Source of the DNA: Bacteroidales bacterium | Lineage (GTDB): Bacteria; Bacteroidota; Bacteroidia; Bacteroidales; UBA932 | DNA length: 11,986 bases | Direction of reading: 5' to 3' | Assembly (NCBI GenBank): GCA_021443625.1 | Contig: JABUTP010000017.1 | Location: forward strand, 6,257 to 18,242 | Part shown: positions 1-7,314 of the stretch, piece by piece | Layout: each line of letters opens with the position of its first letter | Position numbering within the stretch: the stretch's first letter is position 1 | The notes under the pieces: generated by a model | What the model saw: the letters and a program-made list of their open reading frames with translations, nothing else | Databases searched by the model: none | Told to the model about the DNA's origin: nothing | Position numbers and translations under genes: made by a program

Positions 1-58
1 CCGCGATGCTGCCGGACACGGGCGACGGATGTTTTTAGAGATTCGATACAATTTGAAA

Positions 59-1030
59 ATGAAGAAGTTATATACAATATTGGCAATAATGGCAGCCGGA
101 CTCTTGTCGGGTTCCTGCATTGAAACGACCGCCACCTACCAATACATGGAAGGTACCGTATCGTTTTCGATTCCCGAATATATCTATACCGGCGAGTTGG
201 TGGAACTTACGGCAAGCGGCATCTACGAGCCCGCAGAACCCAATTACGGATGGGTCATCACCTCCATACAGACCGATACCCTTCTGGGGAAATCCATAGT
301 CGTGCAATTCCCCGATGAGCCGGCCGAATATACCGTAAAGGCGATTGCAAAGCACAACGACTACATCTCCTCCTCCACAAGCAAACTCATCACCACGGTG
401 GATACCGCAAGGTTTACCGGTTCGCTGCTTGGAAGGTCTTTCGCCGACCAGAAGTCATTCACCGACCCGAGGGACGGCAGGGGTTACTTCTATGAGCAGT
501 TCGGTGACCTGGATTGGTTTACCGAAAATCTTGCCTGGGAGGGCAAAGGTTCGGTGTTTGCCGACGCTCCCGTCATGAACCACATCCTGGGACGTTATTA
601 CACCTGGCTTGAGGCCAAGGAATCCTGCCCCGCCGGCTGGCGTCTGCCCACCAATGCCGACTGGGAATCGCTGTCGGAGGTTATCTGCGACGAGCGGATG
701 GCGTTTGACGTGGAGTGGACAGGAGCCGCTTCGGCCGTGACCTGCGACGTATATTTCAACGGCGAACGTTTCTGGCCATTCTCGGTAAACAACAGCCACG
801 AGGCCAAATATGCGTGGAATCCGCTTCCCTGCGGTTACCGTCAGAACAACAGCGGCCAGTGTCTGTGCGTATCCGAATACGGAATGTGGTGGAGCGCCGA
901 CCTTTCGCCGGACAATCTGGCATATTATCGCTACATTTACTGGGATTCTGACGCTTTCTGCCCCGAGAATACGAGCCAGGACCATATCGCACTCAGCGTA
1001 AGGTGCGTTCGCGATACCCAAAGGCAATAG
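59..1030 (+). CDS. FISUMP-domain predicted lipoprotein
   Basis: This is a predicted secreted lipoprotein of 323 residues, with no known enzymatic role. I start it at the ATG at 59, not the in-frame ATG at 29, because only the former gives a clean signal peptide: MKKLY, a hydrophobic stretch, then LSGSC with the lipidated cysteine at residue 20. Residues about 31-115 look like a beta-sandwich (PKD/Ig-like) spacer. Residues about 131-318 form a FISUMP domain (Fibrobacter succinogenes major paralogous domain, TIGR02145). Its landmarks are DWFTENLAW at 152-160, GRYYTW followed by CPAGWRLPTNADWESL at 178-205, MWWSA at 276-280 and the closing SVRCVRD at 313-319. The residues after the lipid cysteine (IETT) are not a strong surface-export signal, so I cannot say which membrane face it occupies. 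It lies 67 bp before the next lipoprotein gene on the same strand and may be co-transcribed with it. The domain call is firm; the function is unknown. Confidence 0.88.
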   Translation: MKKLYTILAIMAAGLLSGSCIETTATYQYMEGTVSFSIPEYIYTGELVELTASGIYEPAEPNYGWVITSIQTDTLLGKSIVVQFPDEPAEYTVKAIAKHNDYISSSTSKLITTVDTARFTGSLLGRSFADQKSFTDPRDGRGYFYEQFGDLDWFTENLAWEGKGSVFADAPVMNHILGRYYTWLEAKESCPAGWRLPTNADWESLSEVICDERMAFDVEWTGAASAVTCDVYFNGERFWPFSVNNSHEAKYAWNPLPCGYRQNNSGQCLCVSEYGMWWSADLSPDNLAYYRYIYWDSDAFCPENTSQDHIALSVRCVRDTQRQ

Positions 1031-1097
1031 CCGGCATCCTTCCCTGTGGGGACGCAACTGCCGAATAACTTGACCATAAACCTTAAAACTTACATAA

Positions 1098-2714
1098 ATG
1101 ACGCTACGTGAACTCTTGGCCGCGGCTGCCGCCGTTGTCATGCTGAATGCCTGCTGCGGCAATTCCAACGATTCGTTCGAAACCCTCAACAGCCAGGCTG
1201 TCAAAGAATATGCTTTCCCGGTGCGCCCCGGCTACGAGGGAAAGAGCGCCTATTGGAACGCGTTTTCCCCCAAGTTCATATATGCTCCCGCCTTCGACAT
1301 AAAGGAGGTAGAGGGGGCTGTCAAATATCGTTTCACGGTTACCTCCGAAGGTGAAGGGGGCGAAAGCTGCAGTTTTGAAGCCGAGAAGCCGTGTGCTCCG
1401 CTCTCTCCCGTATGGAACGACATTCCCGCAGGCAATGTGAAGCTTGTGGTGGAGTCGGTTGCAGAGGACGGTACTGCCGCCCCCATCTTCGAAAGGAAGT
1501 TCCTGAGGGATTTTCCTTTCTGCGGCCCCTATCCGGTTGCCGACAAATCGTATTCCGAGGCTGCGGTGAAGGCCCTTCTCTATGTTCACGAGATGCCGCA
1601 GGTGCAGCGCTGGCTCGAGTCGGGCGAGCCCGATATGAGTTATGTGCTCTACTCATATCCCGCAAAGATGCTCAGTGCAGTCATCTGCAATGAGACTGCC
1701 CTCGCCGGGATGATGCCCGAGTACCGCGAGTCGTGTGAGAAGATAGCCCTTGCGGTAGCCGATTTCCTGATTTCGCTCAGCAAGAAGGAGGGGGAACCTC
1801 TCGCATTTTTCCCGCCTACATACTATGGCGACCTTATCGCCAGCGGAAATGCGGAGAACGCCGGCAAGATGATGACTCTGGATGCGGAGAGTGCCGCAGA
1901 AGCCTTCCTTGACCTCTATCTGCTTACTGAAGACGAGCAGTTTCTCGAGCGTGCAAAGGGCATCGTCAGGACATACTCCGGCCTTATGGGTGAGGACGGT
2001 TCGCTCCCCATCAAACTTTATTGGGAAACCGGGGAAAGTGTCGGCAGCGGCAAGGCCATGCCCGACGACCTCATCTCCCTGTGCCGGCGGCTCCACGAAG
2101 AATTCGGAATCGACGAATTCGACGAAATGGCTGCAAGGTGCGCGTCCTGGATTTCTGCCGTTCCGCTCAAGTCGTTTGACCTGACCGGGCAGTTTGAGGA
2201 TACCTCCGTGGATGTTGTCACCCACCAGAACCTCACCCACTGGTCTGCAGTGCCCTATGCCTTGTATCTTCTTGCCAAGGAAAATATCACGGAGGATGAA
2301 TATCAGGATGCAATGGACCTCATCCGCTTCAGCGAGGACCAGTTCGTATATTGGGACGCCCTTCCCAACAGCAACGGAAACAAGGGAATCTGGGCTCCCT
2401 GCGCATACGAGCAGTATATGAACTCAGCCGTTGAATTCCCCGACAGCAAGGAGCAGTTCAACTACCTTTCTCCCATCGACTGCAGCGCTGCGAACATAAT
2501 GCTCGCAATGGCCCGCGCCTATCAGGTAAGCGGTGACGAGCTGATGTATGCCAAGGCAAAAGCCCTTGCCGACAACCTCGTGCTCAGCCAGAAGGATTCG
2601 GGAAAGATTCCCACGGTCCAGTCGGACTACACCGATGATTTCTGGATCAACTGCCAGAACTACACGGTAAGCGCCCTGCTGGAAATGGAGAAGATTGTGG
2701 CCGCCCACAAATAG
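1098..2714 (+). CDS. Predicted lipoprotein, beta-sandwich plus alpha/alpha-toroid-like domain, function unknown
   Basis: I do not recognise a characterised family here. The 538-residue product starts with an alanine-rich signal peptide ending in LNAC, giving lipid cysteine 19, which is followed at once by a second cysteine. Residues about 45-140 read like a fibronectin-type or other beta-sandwich module, including a LSPVWNDIPAG stretch. From about residue 150 to the end the protein is helical, with repeated pairs of helices: blocks such as SAAEAFLDLYLLTEDEQFLERA and ANIMLAMARAYQVSGDELMYAKA match the helix-turn-helix rhythm of six-hairpin (alpha/alpha-toroid) glycosidases and polysaccharide lyases. 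Trp, Tyr and Asp are frequent near helix ends, for example WAPCAYEQYM and DDFWINCQNY. A carbohydrate-active role is therefore plausible but is inference; no catalytic pair can be assigned. The gene follows the FISUMP gene by 67 bp and ends 9 bp from the convergent holA, with no visible terminator. The leader holds no clear promoter box. Confidence 0.8.
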   Translation: MTLRELLAAAAAVVMLNACCGNSNDSFETLNSQAVKEYAFPVRPGYEGKSAYWNAFSPKFIYAPAFDIKEVEGAVKYRFTVTSEGEGGESCSFEAEKPCAPLSPVWNDIPAGNVKLVVESVAEDGTAAPIFERKFLRDFPFCGPYPVADKSYSEAAVKALLYVHEMPQVQRWLESGEPDMSYVLYSYPAKMLSAVICNETALAGMMPEYRESCEKIALAVADFLISLSKKEGEPLAFFPPTYYGDLIASGNAENAGKMMTLDAESAAEAFLDLYLLTEDEQFLERAKGIVRTYSGLMGEDGSLPIKLYWETGESVGSGKAMPDDLISLCRRLHEEFGIDEFDEMAARCASWISAVPLKSFDLTGQFEDTSVDVVTHQNLTHWSAVPYALYLLAKENITEDEYQDAMDLIRFSEDQFVYWDALPNSNGNKGIWAPCAYEQYMNSAVEFPDSKEQFNYLSPIDCSAANIMLAMARAYQVSGDELMYAKAKALADNLVLSQKDSGKIPTVQSDYTDDFWINCQNYTVSALLEMEKIVAAHK

Positions 2715-2723
2715 GGGCCCCCT

Positions 2724-3779
2724 CTAACAGGAAAGAAGTCTGGAAACCAGCTCTATGAGCAACTCCGCATCGGAGGAGTTGCCCCGGGCGTTGCTCTTGC
2801 TGCGCCAGTCGAATTCTCGTATTATCGCAATCGCGGACATACACTGTTTGACATTGTAGTTCCGTGCGCCGTTCTCAATCTCCCTCAGGGCAAATGGTGC
2901 CACGCCCATCGCAGCGGCCACGTTTGCGGGCGACTTGGCTTTTACGGCGTGATATTTCAGGAGCCTGATGAAGTGGTTGGCGAGCACCGCGGTTATCTGC
3001 GGAATGGGATATTTCTTGGGATTCAGCCCGAAATGATTGGCGATGCGGTAAACCTTTTCGGAATTCTTCGCCGAAAGGGCATTGGAGAGTTCAAACGAGT
3101 TGTATTCTCGGCTGATGCCCACATTTTCCTCGATGGCAGTGAGGGTAAGCCGGGGTGTGTCACCCGGTGCAAACGAATTCCTTATTTTGGAGATTTCAAG
3201 GGCTATCCGGCTCAGGTTGGTGCCGCACGACTCCGCCAGAAGTTCGGCAACACCTCTTTCTGCAGCAAGCCCGAGGGATGCGATATAGTTGGAAATCCAT
3301 CCGGTCAGGTTCCACTCTGCAACGGGGTTCGACTCCAGCACGATGCCCTTCTCCACGGCGGTCTTGTAGAATTTGCCCCGCTTGTCGATATTCTTGGTGC
3401 CCAGACCGTCAACGGGGGTTTTGAAACACACCACAAGCGTTGTGGTGGGCATCATTCTGCCCAGATAGGGGAGCAGGTCATCGACCTTTTTCATCCCCTG
3501 TGCCTCCTTGACAATCACCAGCTGGCGCGAAACCATCATCGGGAACTGCCGGGCAAGGCTTATCACCTGCTCGGCGCTCACCTCGTTGCCATAGACAACC
3601 TGCGTCCCGAATTCCCTTTCGTGGGGCGGGAGGGCGTATTCTGCCAGAAGGTCGCAGATATGGTCTATGAAAAAGTGTTCCTTGCCGAACAGCAGATAAA
3701 ACTGCCCGATGTCGCCCGATTTGATCTGCGACTCGAGTTGCCCGACAAGGGTAGTGGTATCGTTTGCGGCTTTTGCCAT
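2724..3779 (-). CDS. holA: DNA polymerase III delta subunit (clamp-loader subunit)
   Basis: Delta is the clamp-loader subunit that binds and opens the sliding clamp during chromosome replication; it acts in the cytoplasm. I set the start at the ATG at 3779 (MAKAANDTTT), which gives 351 residues, close to the usual 340 or so. An in-frame upstream start at 3881 would add 34 residues of low-quality sequence and run across the divergent gene, so I reject it. The N-terminal motif YLLFGKEHFFIDHI (residues 28-41) is the family's YLLxGxExxxxxxxI signature. It is followed by the AAA+-like segment (SRQLVIVKEA, 84-93; TTLVVCFKTPVDG) and the helical C-terminal collar domain. The segment EYNSFELSNAL is typical of the delta family. 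The gene is divergent from the HsdR-N-like gene across 53 bp and convergent with the lipoprotein gene at 2714. Its own promoter is not clear; candidates are TACCTTGC (3820-3813) and TAAATCTG (3846-3839), both imperfect. Confidence 0.93.
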   Translation of the reverse strand: MAKAANDTTTLVGQLESQIKSGDIGQFYLLFGKEHFFIDHICDLLAEYALPPHEREFGTQVVYGNEVSAEQVISLARQFPMMVSRQLVIVKEAQGMKKVDDLLPYLGRMMPTTTLVVCFKTPVDGLGTKNIDKRGKFYKTAVEKGIVLESNPVAEWNLTGWISNYIASLGLAAERGVAELLAESCGTNLSRIALEISKIRNSFAPGDTPRLTLTAIEENVGISREYNSFELSNALSAKNSEKVYRIANHFGLNPKKYPIPQITAVLANHFIRLLKYHAVKAKSPANVAAAMGVAPFALREIENGARNYNVKQCMSAIAIIREFDWRSKSNARGNSSDAELLIELVSRLLSC

Positions 3780-3805
3780 TTGGAGCGAAGATATACATTT
3801 TTCCC

Positions 3806-3813
3806 TATCTTTG
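3806..3813 (+). promoter_or_regulatory. Bacteroidota -7 box for the HsdR-N-like/cca operon
   Basis: TATCTTTG is an exact match to the Bacteroidota -7 consensus TAnnTTTG. It lies 19 bp before the ATG at 3833, which leaves a short leader as is normal in this phylum. A TTTG at 3779-3782 could be the -33 element, although the 23-bp spacer is longer than the usual 19-21. That TTTG overlaps the holA start codon. Confidence 0.65.
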
Positions 3814-3832
3814 CAAGGTAGGACACATTCAT

Positions 3833-4234
3833 ATGGAACAGATTTACGACCCCGTAAGGAAAAAATTGGTGAAGGCCACACCAGAGGAAAAAGTGCGTCA
3901 GGATATTATCCGGGGGCTTGTGGAGCATTGTGCAGTGCCGATTACCCACATTGCGGTGGAATATGCCTTCCATTACAACAAACTGCTCTACAGGGCGGAT
4001 GTCGTGGTGTTTGACCGAACTCTGCAGCCGTGCCTTATGGTGGAGTGCAAAGCCCCTTCGGTTGCGCTGTCGGAGGAGACCTGCCTTCAGGTTGCCCGAT
4101 ACAATTATGTGCTGGATGTACCATATATTCTTCTTACAAACGGTTTGCATTCTTATCTTTGCCACAGAAACGGCGAAGGGGAGTATTCTGTGACAAACCG
4201 GATGCCTTCGTATGAAGAGATGTGCAAGAATTGA
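3833..4234 (+). CDS. Stand-alone HsdR N-terminal-like PD-(D/E)xK protein
   Basis: This 133-residue protein matches the N-terminal nuclease-like domain of type I restriction R subunits (HSDR_N_2 type) but lacks the helicase and any other domain. The start at ATG 3833 (MEQIYDPV) is favoured because the exact -7 box at 3806-3813 lies inside the longer in-frame extension. A PD-(D/E)xK-like layout is visible: an acidic helix with E18/E19 (TPEEKVRQ), then D56 in YRADVVVFD, then E71-C-K73 in VECKAP. All expected catalytic positions are therefore present. No methyltransferase, specificity subunit or helicase is nearby, so it is not part of a restriction system here. It sits between holA and cca, 10 bp upstream of cca and probably in the same transcript. 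A housekeeping nucleic-acid role, perhaps linked to replication or RNA metabolism, is inference only; the substrate is unknown. Confidence 0.85.
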   Translation: MEQIYDPVRKKLVKATPEEKVRQDIIRGLVEHCAVPITHIAVEYAFHYNKLLYRADVVVFDRTLQPCLMVECKAPSVALSEETCLQVARYNYVLDVPYILLTNGLHSYLCHRNGEGEYSVTNRMPSYEEMCKN

Positions 4235-4244
4235 ATCGATATAG

Positions 4245-5663
4245 ATGATTGAAGTAGATAAAAAGATAGACAAGATATTCCGCACGGTTTCAGCGGCTGC
4301 CGCCCATCTGGGCGTACGCGCCTTCGTGATAGGCGGATATGTGAGGGATTACTTCCTTGGCAAGCCGTCGGAGGATGTGGATATTGTGGTGGAAGGGAGC
4401 GGAATCGCGCTGGCAAAGGAGGTGGCTTCGATGTTGGGCGAAATCTCCGGAAGGGAGCTGAAAGTGACCGTGTTCAAGTCTTTCGGCACGGCGATGCTCA
4501 AGTTCAGGGGAGTTGAGGTGGAGTTTGTAGGGGCCCGCAGGGAGTCTTACAACAGGGATTCCCGCAACCCCATTGTGGAGGACGGAACCCTCGAAGAGGA
4601 TCAGTGTCGTCGCGACTTTACCATAAATGCCATGGCGTTCAGTCTTCAGGAGGACGACTACGGCACTCTGGTTGACCCTTTCGGCGGGATTGCCGATATG
4701 GCGGCGGGCATTATCCGTACTCCGCTTGACCCCGACACGACCTACAGCGACGATCCTTTGAGGATGCTCAGGGCGGTGAGGTTCGCCTCCCGTCTCGGAT
4801 TTCAGATAGTTCCGGAATCGATAGAGTCAATGCGGCGCAACCGCGACCGGCTTGAGATTCTCTCGGCGGAGAGGATTTCGGAGGAGCTTGGGAAGATGCT
4901 GATGACCGACCACCCTTCCAGGGCATTCTACCTGCTGGACGAGTGCGACCTTCTCGACAAGATTCTGCCTGAGGTGGCTGCACTCAAAGGGGTGGAAACG
5001 GTGCAGGGAAGGGGACACAAAGACAATTTTGCCCACTCGCTGCAGGTGCTGGACAACGTCGCCGAGTCGGGTGCGGACTTGTGGCTGCGCTGGGCGGCCC
5101 TACTCCACGATATCGGCAAGCCTGTCACCAAGAAATGGGACGAAAAACTCGGCTGGACCTTCCACAACCACGATTATATGGGTGCCAGGATGGTTCCCGC
5201 CATCTTTGCCCGGCTCAAGATGCCCCTCAACGAAAAGATGAAATATGTGCAGAAGCTGGTTTCCCTCCACCTGCGCCCCATAGCCCTCGTTACCGACGAA
5301 GTCACCGATTCGGCGGTTAGACGGCTGGTGTTCGATGCCGGGGACGACGTGGATGACCTTATGACTCTCTGCAAGGCCGACATAACGTCAAAGAATCTCA
5401 CCAAAGTCGAGACGTTCCGCCGTAATTATACCCACGTGCAGCAGAAAATCGTGGAGGTCGAGGAGAAGGACCGTATCCGCAATTTCAAGAATCCCATTAC
5501 CGGCGAGGTCGTTATGAAACGGTTTAACATACCCCCGGGCAACATCATAGGCACCATCAAGGAGGTTGTGAAAAACGCCATTCTGGACGGTGAAATCCCC
5601 AATGAGTTTGATGCGGCCTACGCCCTTATGGAGAAGGTGGCAAAGGAGATGGGACTTGAATAG
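4245..5663 (+). CDS. cca: CCA-adding tRNA nucleotidyltransferase with HD domain
   Basis: This enzyme builds or repairs the 3'-terminal CCA of tRNAs. The 472-residue protein is a class II nucleotidyltransferase. The head domain has GGYVRD at residues 30-35, with the metal-binding aspartates D44 and D46 in EDVDIVVEG. RRDFTINAMA spans 122-131, and the flexible/neck motif DDPLRMLRAVRFA spans 169-181. An HD phosphohydrolase domain follows, with H288-D289 in LLHDIGKP and further histidines in the next segment (FHNHDY). The C-terminus (KRFNIPPGNIIGTIKEVV) is of the type seen in Bacteroidota homologues. A poly(A) polymerase activity cannot be excluded, because the families share the head domain, but with no second paralogue in view CCA addition is the likely role. 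The gene follows the HsdR-N-like gene by 10 bp, implying co-transcription. It converges on the next gene with only 19 bp between stops and no visible terminator. Confidence 0.93.
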   Translation: MIEVDKKIDKIFRTVSAAAAHLGVRAFVIGGYVRDYFLGKPSEDVDIVVEGSGIALAKEVASMLGEISGRELKVTVFKSFGTAMLKFRGVEVEFVGARRESYNRDSRNPIVEDGTLEEDQCRRDFTINAMAFSLQEDDYGTLVDPFGGIADMAAGIIRTPLDPDTTYSDDPLRMLRAVRFASRLGFQIVPESIESMRRNRDRLEILSAERISEELGKMLMTDHPSRAFYLLDECDLLDKILPEVAALKGVETVQGRGHKDNFAHSLQVLDNVAESGADLWLRWAALLHDIGKPVTKKWDEKLGWTFHNHDYMGARMVPAIFARLKMPLNEKMKYVQKLVSLHLRPIALVTDEVTDSAVRRLVFDAGDDVDDLMTLCKADITSKNLTKVETFRRNYTHVQQKIVEVEEKDRIRNFKNPITGEVVMKRFNIPPGNIIGTIKEVVKNAILDGEIPNEFDAAYALMEKVAKEMGLE

Positions 5664-5682
5664 AATGCCTTCTTCAGACGCC

Positions 5683-7314
5683 TTACAGGTGATATACCGA
5701 CATATTCCCTATCTGAAGGCCGTATTTCCCCCTAAGATATTCCTCAAGCAGGGGGGCTTTCTTTATGGAACCGGTCTTGATTATAAGCACTTCTCCGTCG
5801 TGGGGGGAGCGCAGGAACCGCGCATAGTCGGTGCCGAAATTGGTCACGTCACACCCGAAATAAACGTCCATATTCTCCGGACGGCTGACATATAGAGTGT
5901 TGAATGCCGAAGGGGCGTTTGACGAAGCGACCGGTCGCATCGCCTCCCTGGCCACATCTTCGTATGCCGTCCATCGGTTGATTTCTTTCATTGAAAATGA
6001 AAGGGAAAATGCGCATACCGCCATCGCCAGCCCTACCGTCACGGCTCCCTTCATCCACCCTTCACGGACGGTGACGATGCCTGCGACGACGCTTCCGGCG
6101 CAGAGCAGGACTCCGGCAATCGTTACCGGCAAATGCACAAGATAGGGGGCCTCCCCCTCAATCGTTGCGTCATATTGCCCCAAGGGGCCCTTTACAAGCA
6201 TCGGAAGCAGGGCCAAAGCGGTTCCCGCCACAGCGAATAATGATGCCGGAATCAGAATCGAGGCCTTGGACAGCCCGTTGCACCCGCCTTTCCGCTCATC
6301 CTCCGCCAGCGGCATCATATACGCCATAAAAGGGAATATCGGGGTAAGGTATATGGCGAGTTTGGAGCTGAAGCACGAGAGCATCACGAACACCGTCCCC
6401 GTGCCTGCCAGCAGAAGCCTCCGGTAGGGAGTGAAATGCCCCTTGCGGAAGAACATCAGCACCACGCCCGGCACCATCATCAGCGAATATGGGGCGATGA
6501 CATACCATATCGTTGTCATATAGTACCAGAAGGGCTGCTTGTGGTGGAAGGCATCCACAGCCCGGTCTATCGTCTGGTGGAAAAGGAGACTTTGGATATA
6601 ATCCTTGCCTCCTTCCGCCCAGGCTGCGGCAATCCAGACGGCGAAAAGCAGTGCCAGCACCCCCCAGAACCTTAGTCCGAGATACTTCCCGAACCCCTTC
6701 CAATCCCTGCTCCATGCGAGATACACCGCTATCGTGAGCACTGGCGCGAAGAAGCCGACCGGCCCTTTGGTAAAGAGCGCAAGGAAAACATATACCGGCA
6801 GCAGCCAGATGTCGCGGGGGGTGTCATTCCCCGTAACAAGTTTCCAGAATGTGAAGAGCGAAAGGGTTATGAAGAGCGCCATCAACGTATCCATCCTTAA
6901 AAAGATGGACATTCCCATAAACAGGAAACCGGTGGCAAGGAGGGTGGCGCAACAGAGCCGTTCCACAATGGTGACCTCGCGTCGGGCCATTCTGAGCCAG
7001 CAGTCCATTACCGCAATAAGGCAGAAAGAGGGAATAAGGGCCAGCACTATGTAGAGTACCCAAGGGAGGTGGGAACCGAAGAGGGATCGGCAGAGCATAA
7101 TCACCCAGAAGAACAACGGCGGTTTGTCGCTGTAGGCCTCCCCCTGGTTGTAAAGGGCAAAGAAATGGCCGTCGCGCAACGCTTCGTCGGCAATGCTGAG
7201 ATATCGGAGTTCGTTGGAAGGTGAAGGCGCCCTGAGGAGTATGGCGGGCAGCAGACACAGCGTCAGCAGCGCCATAAAAGCGGCGATGGGGTGTTCTTTT
7301 ACAAACGTTTTCAT
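5683..7314 (-). CDS. ArnT/GT83-like polyprenyl-phosphate-sugar glycosyltransferase (membrane)
   Basis: This is a 543-residue polytopic membrane protein of the ArnT/PMT (GT83/GT39-like) superfamily, with roughly ten or more hydrophobic segments. Family members transfer a sugar from a polyprenyl phosphate to lipid A, protein or another envelope acceptor on the periplasmic side. The first periplasmic loop carries SNELRYLSIADEALRDG (residues 33-49), equivalent to the DETRYAEI-type motif of ArnT, and SDKPPLFFW (62-70), equivalent to the EKP-type motif; K64 is the conserved lysine. The usual leading aspartate of the DE motif is Asn34 here, with Glu35 kept. The ATG at 7314 follows the stop of the GT2 gene with no intervening base, so translation is likely coupled. 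The GT2 and LAB_N partners upstream make a lipid-carrier sugar pathway likely. The sugar and acceptor cannot be read from the sequence; aminoarabinose to lipid A is only one possibility. The C-terminal region contains a short soluble domain (about residues 450-543). Confidence 0.87.
   Translation of the reverse strand: MKTFVKEHPIAAFMALLTLCLLPAILLRAPSPSNELRYLSIADEALRDGHFFALYNQGEAYSDKPPLFFWVIMLCRSLFGSHLPWVLYIVLALIPSFCLIAVMDCWLRMARREVTIVERLCCATLLATGFLFMGMSIFLRMDTLMALFITLSLFTFWKLVTGNDTPRDIWLLPVYVFLALFTKGPVGFFAPVLTIAVYLAWSRDWKGFGKYLGLRFWGVLALLFAVWIAAAWAEGGKDYIQSLLFHQTIDRAVDAFHHKQPFWYYMTTIWYVIAPYSLMMVPGVVLMFFRKGHFTPYRRLLLAGTGTVFVMLSCFSSKLAIYLTPIFPFMAYMMPLAEDERKGGCNGLSKASILIPASLFAVAGTALALLPMLVKGPLGQYDATIEGEAPYLVHLPVTIAGVLLCAGSVVAGIVTVREGWMKGAVTVGLAMAVCAFSLSFSMKEINRWTAYEDVAREAMRPVASSNAPSAFNTLYVSRPENMDVYFGCDVTNFGTDYARFLRSPHDGEVLIIKTGSIKKAPLLEEYLRGKYGLQIGNMSVYHL

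Noticed and set aside
3..38. Possible C-terminal tail of an upstream plus-strand gene ending in TAG at 36-38
   Set aside because: Only 11 codons are visible and other frames are also open at the edge; too little to support a gene.
455..1204. Minus-strand open frame of 249 residues opposite the FISUMP gene
   Set aside because: It overlaps FISUMP coding sequence with clear motifs on the plus strand and has no family signature of its own.
3786..3793. Minus-strand TATCTTCG as a holA -7 box
   Set aside because: It has one mismatch and lies only 6 bp before the holA ATG, leaving no room for a leader.
2949..3821. Long plus-strand open frame (290 residues) opposite holA
   Set aside because: It is antisense to the well-supported delta-subunit gene, has no recognisable domain, and looks like a by-product of codon use in holA.
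3833..4234. Remnant of a type I restriction system
   Set aside because: The protein is complete as a single domain with its own promoter and no flanking hsd gene fragments, so decay of a restriction locus is not supported.
3665..4285. Minus-strand 206-residue frame spanning the holA/HsdR-N-like gap
   Set aside because: It would cross the promoter region and run opposite a gene with a clear PD-(D/E)xK layout.
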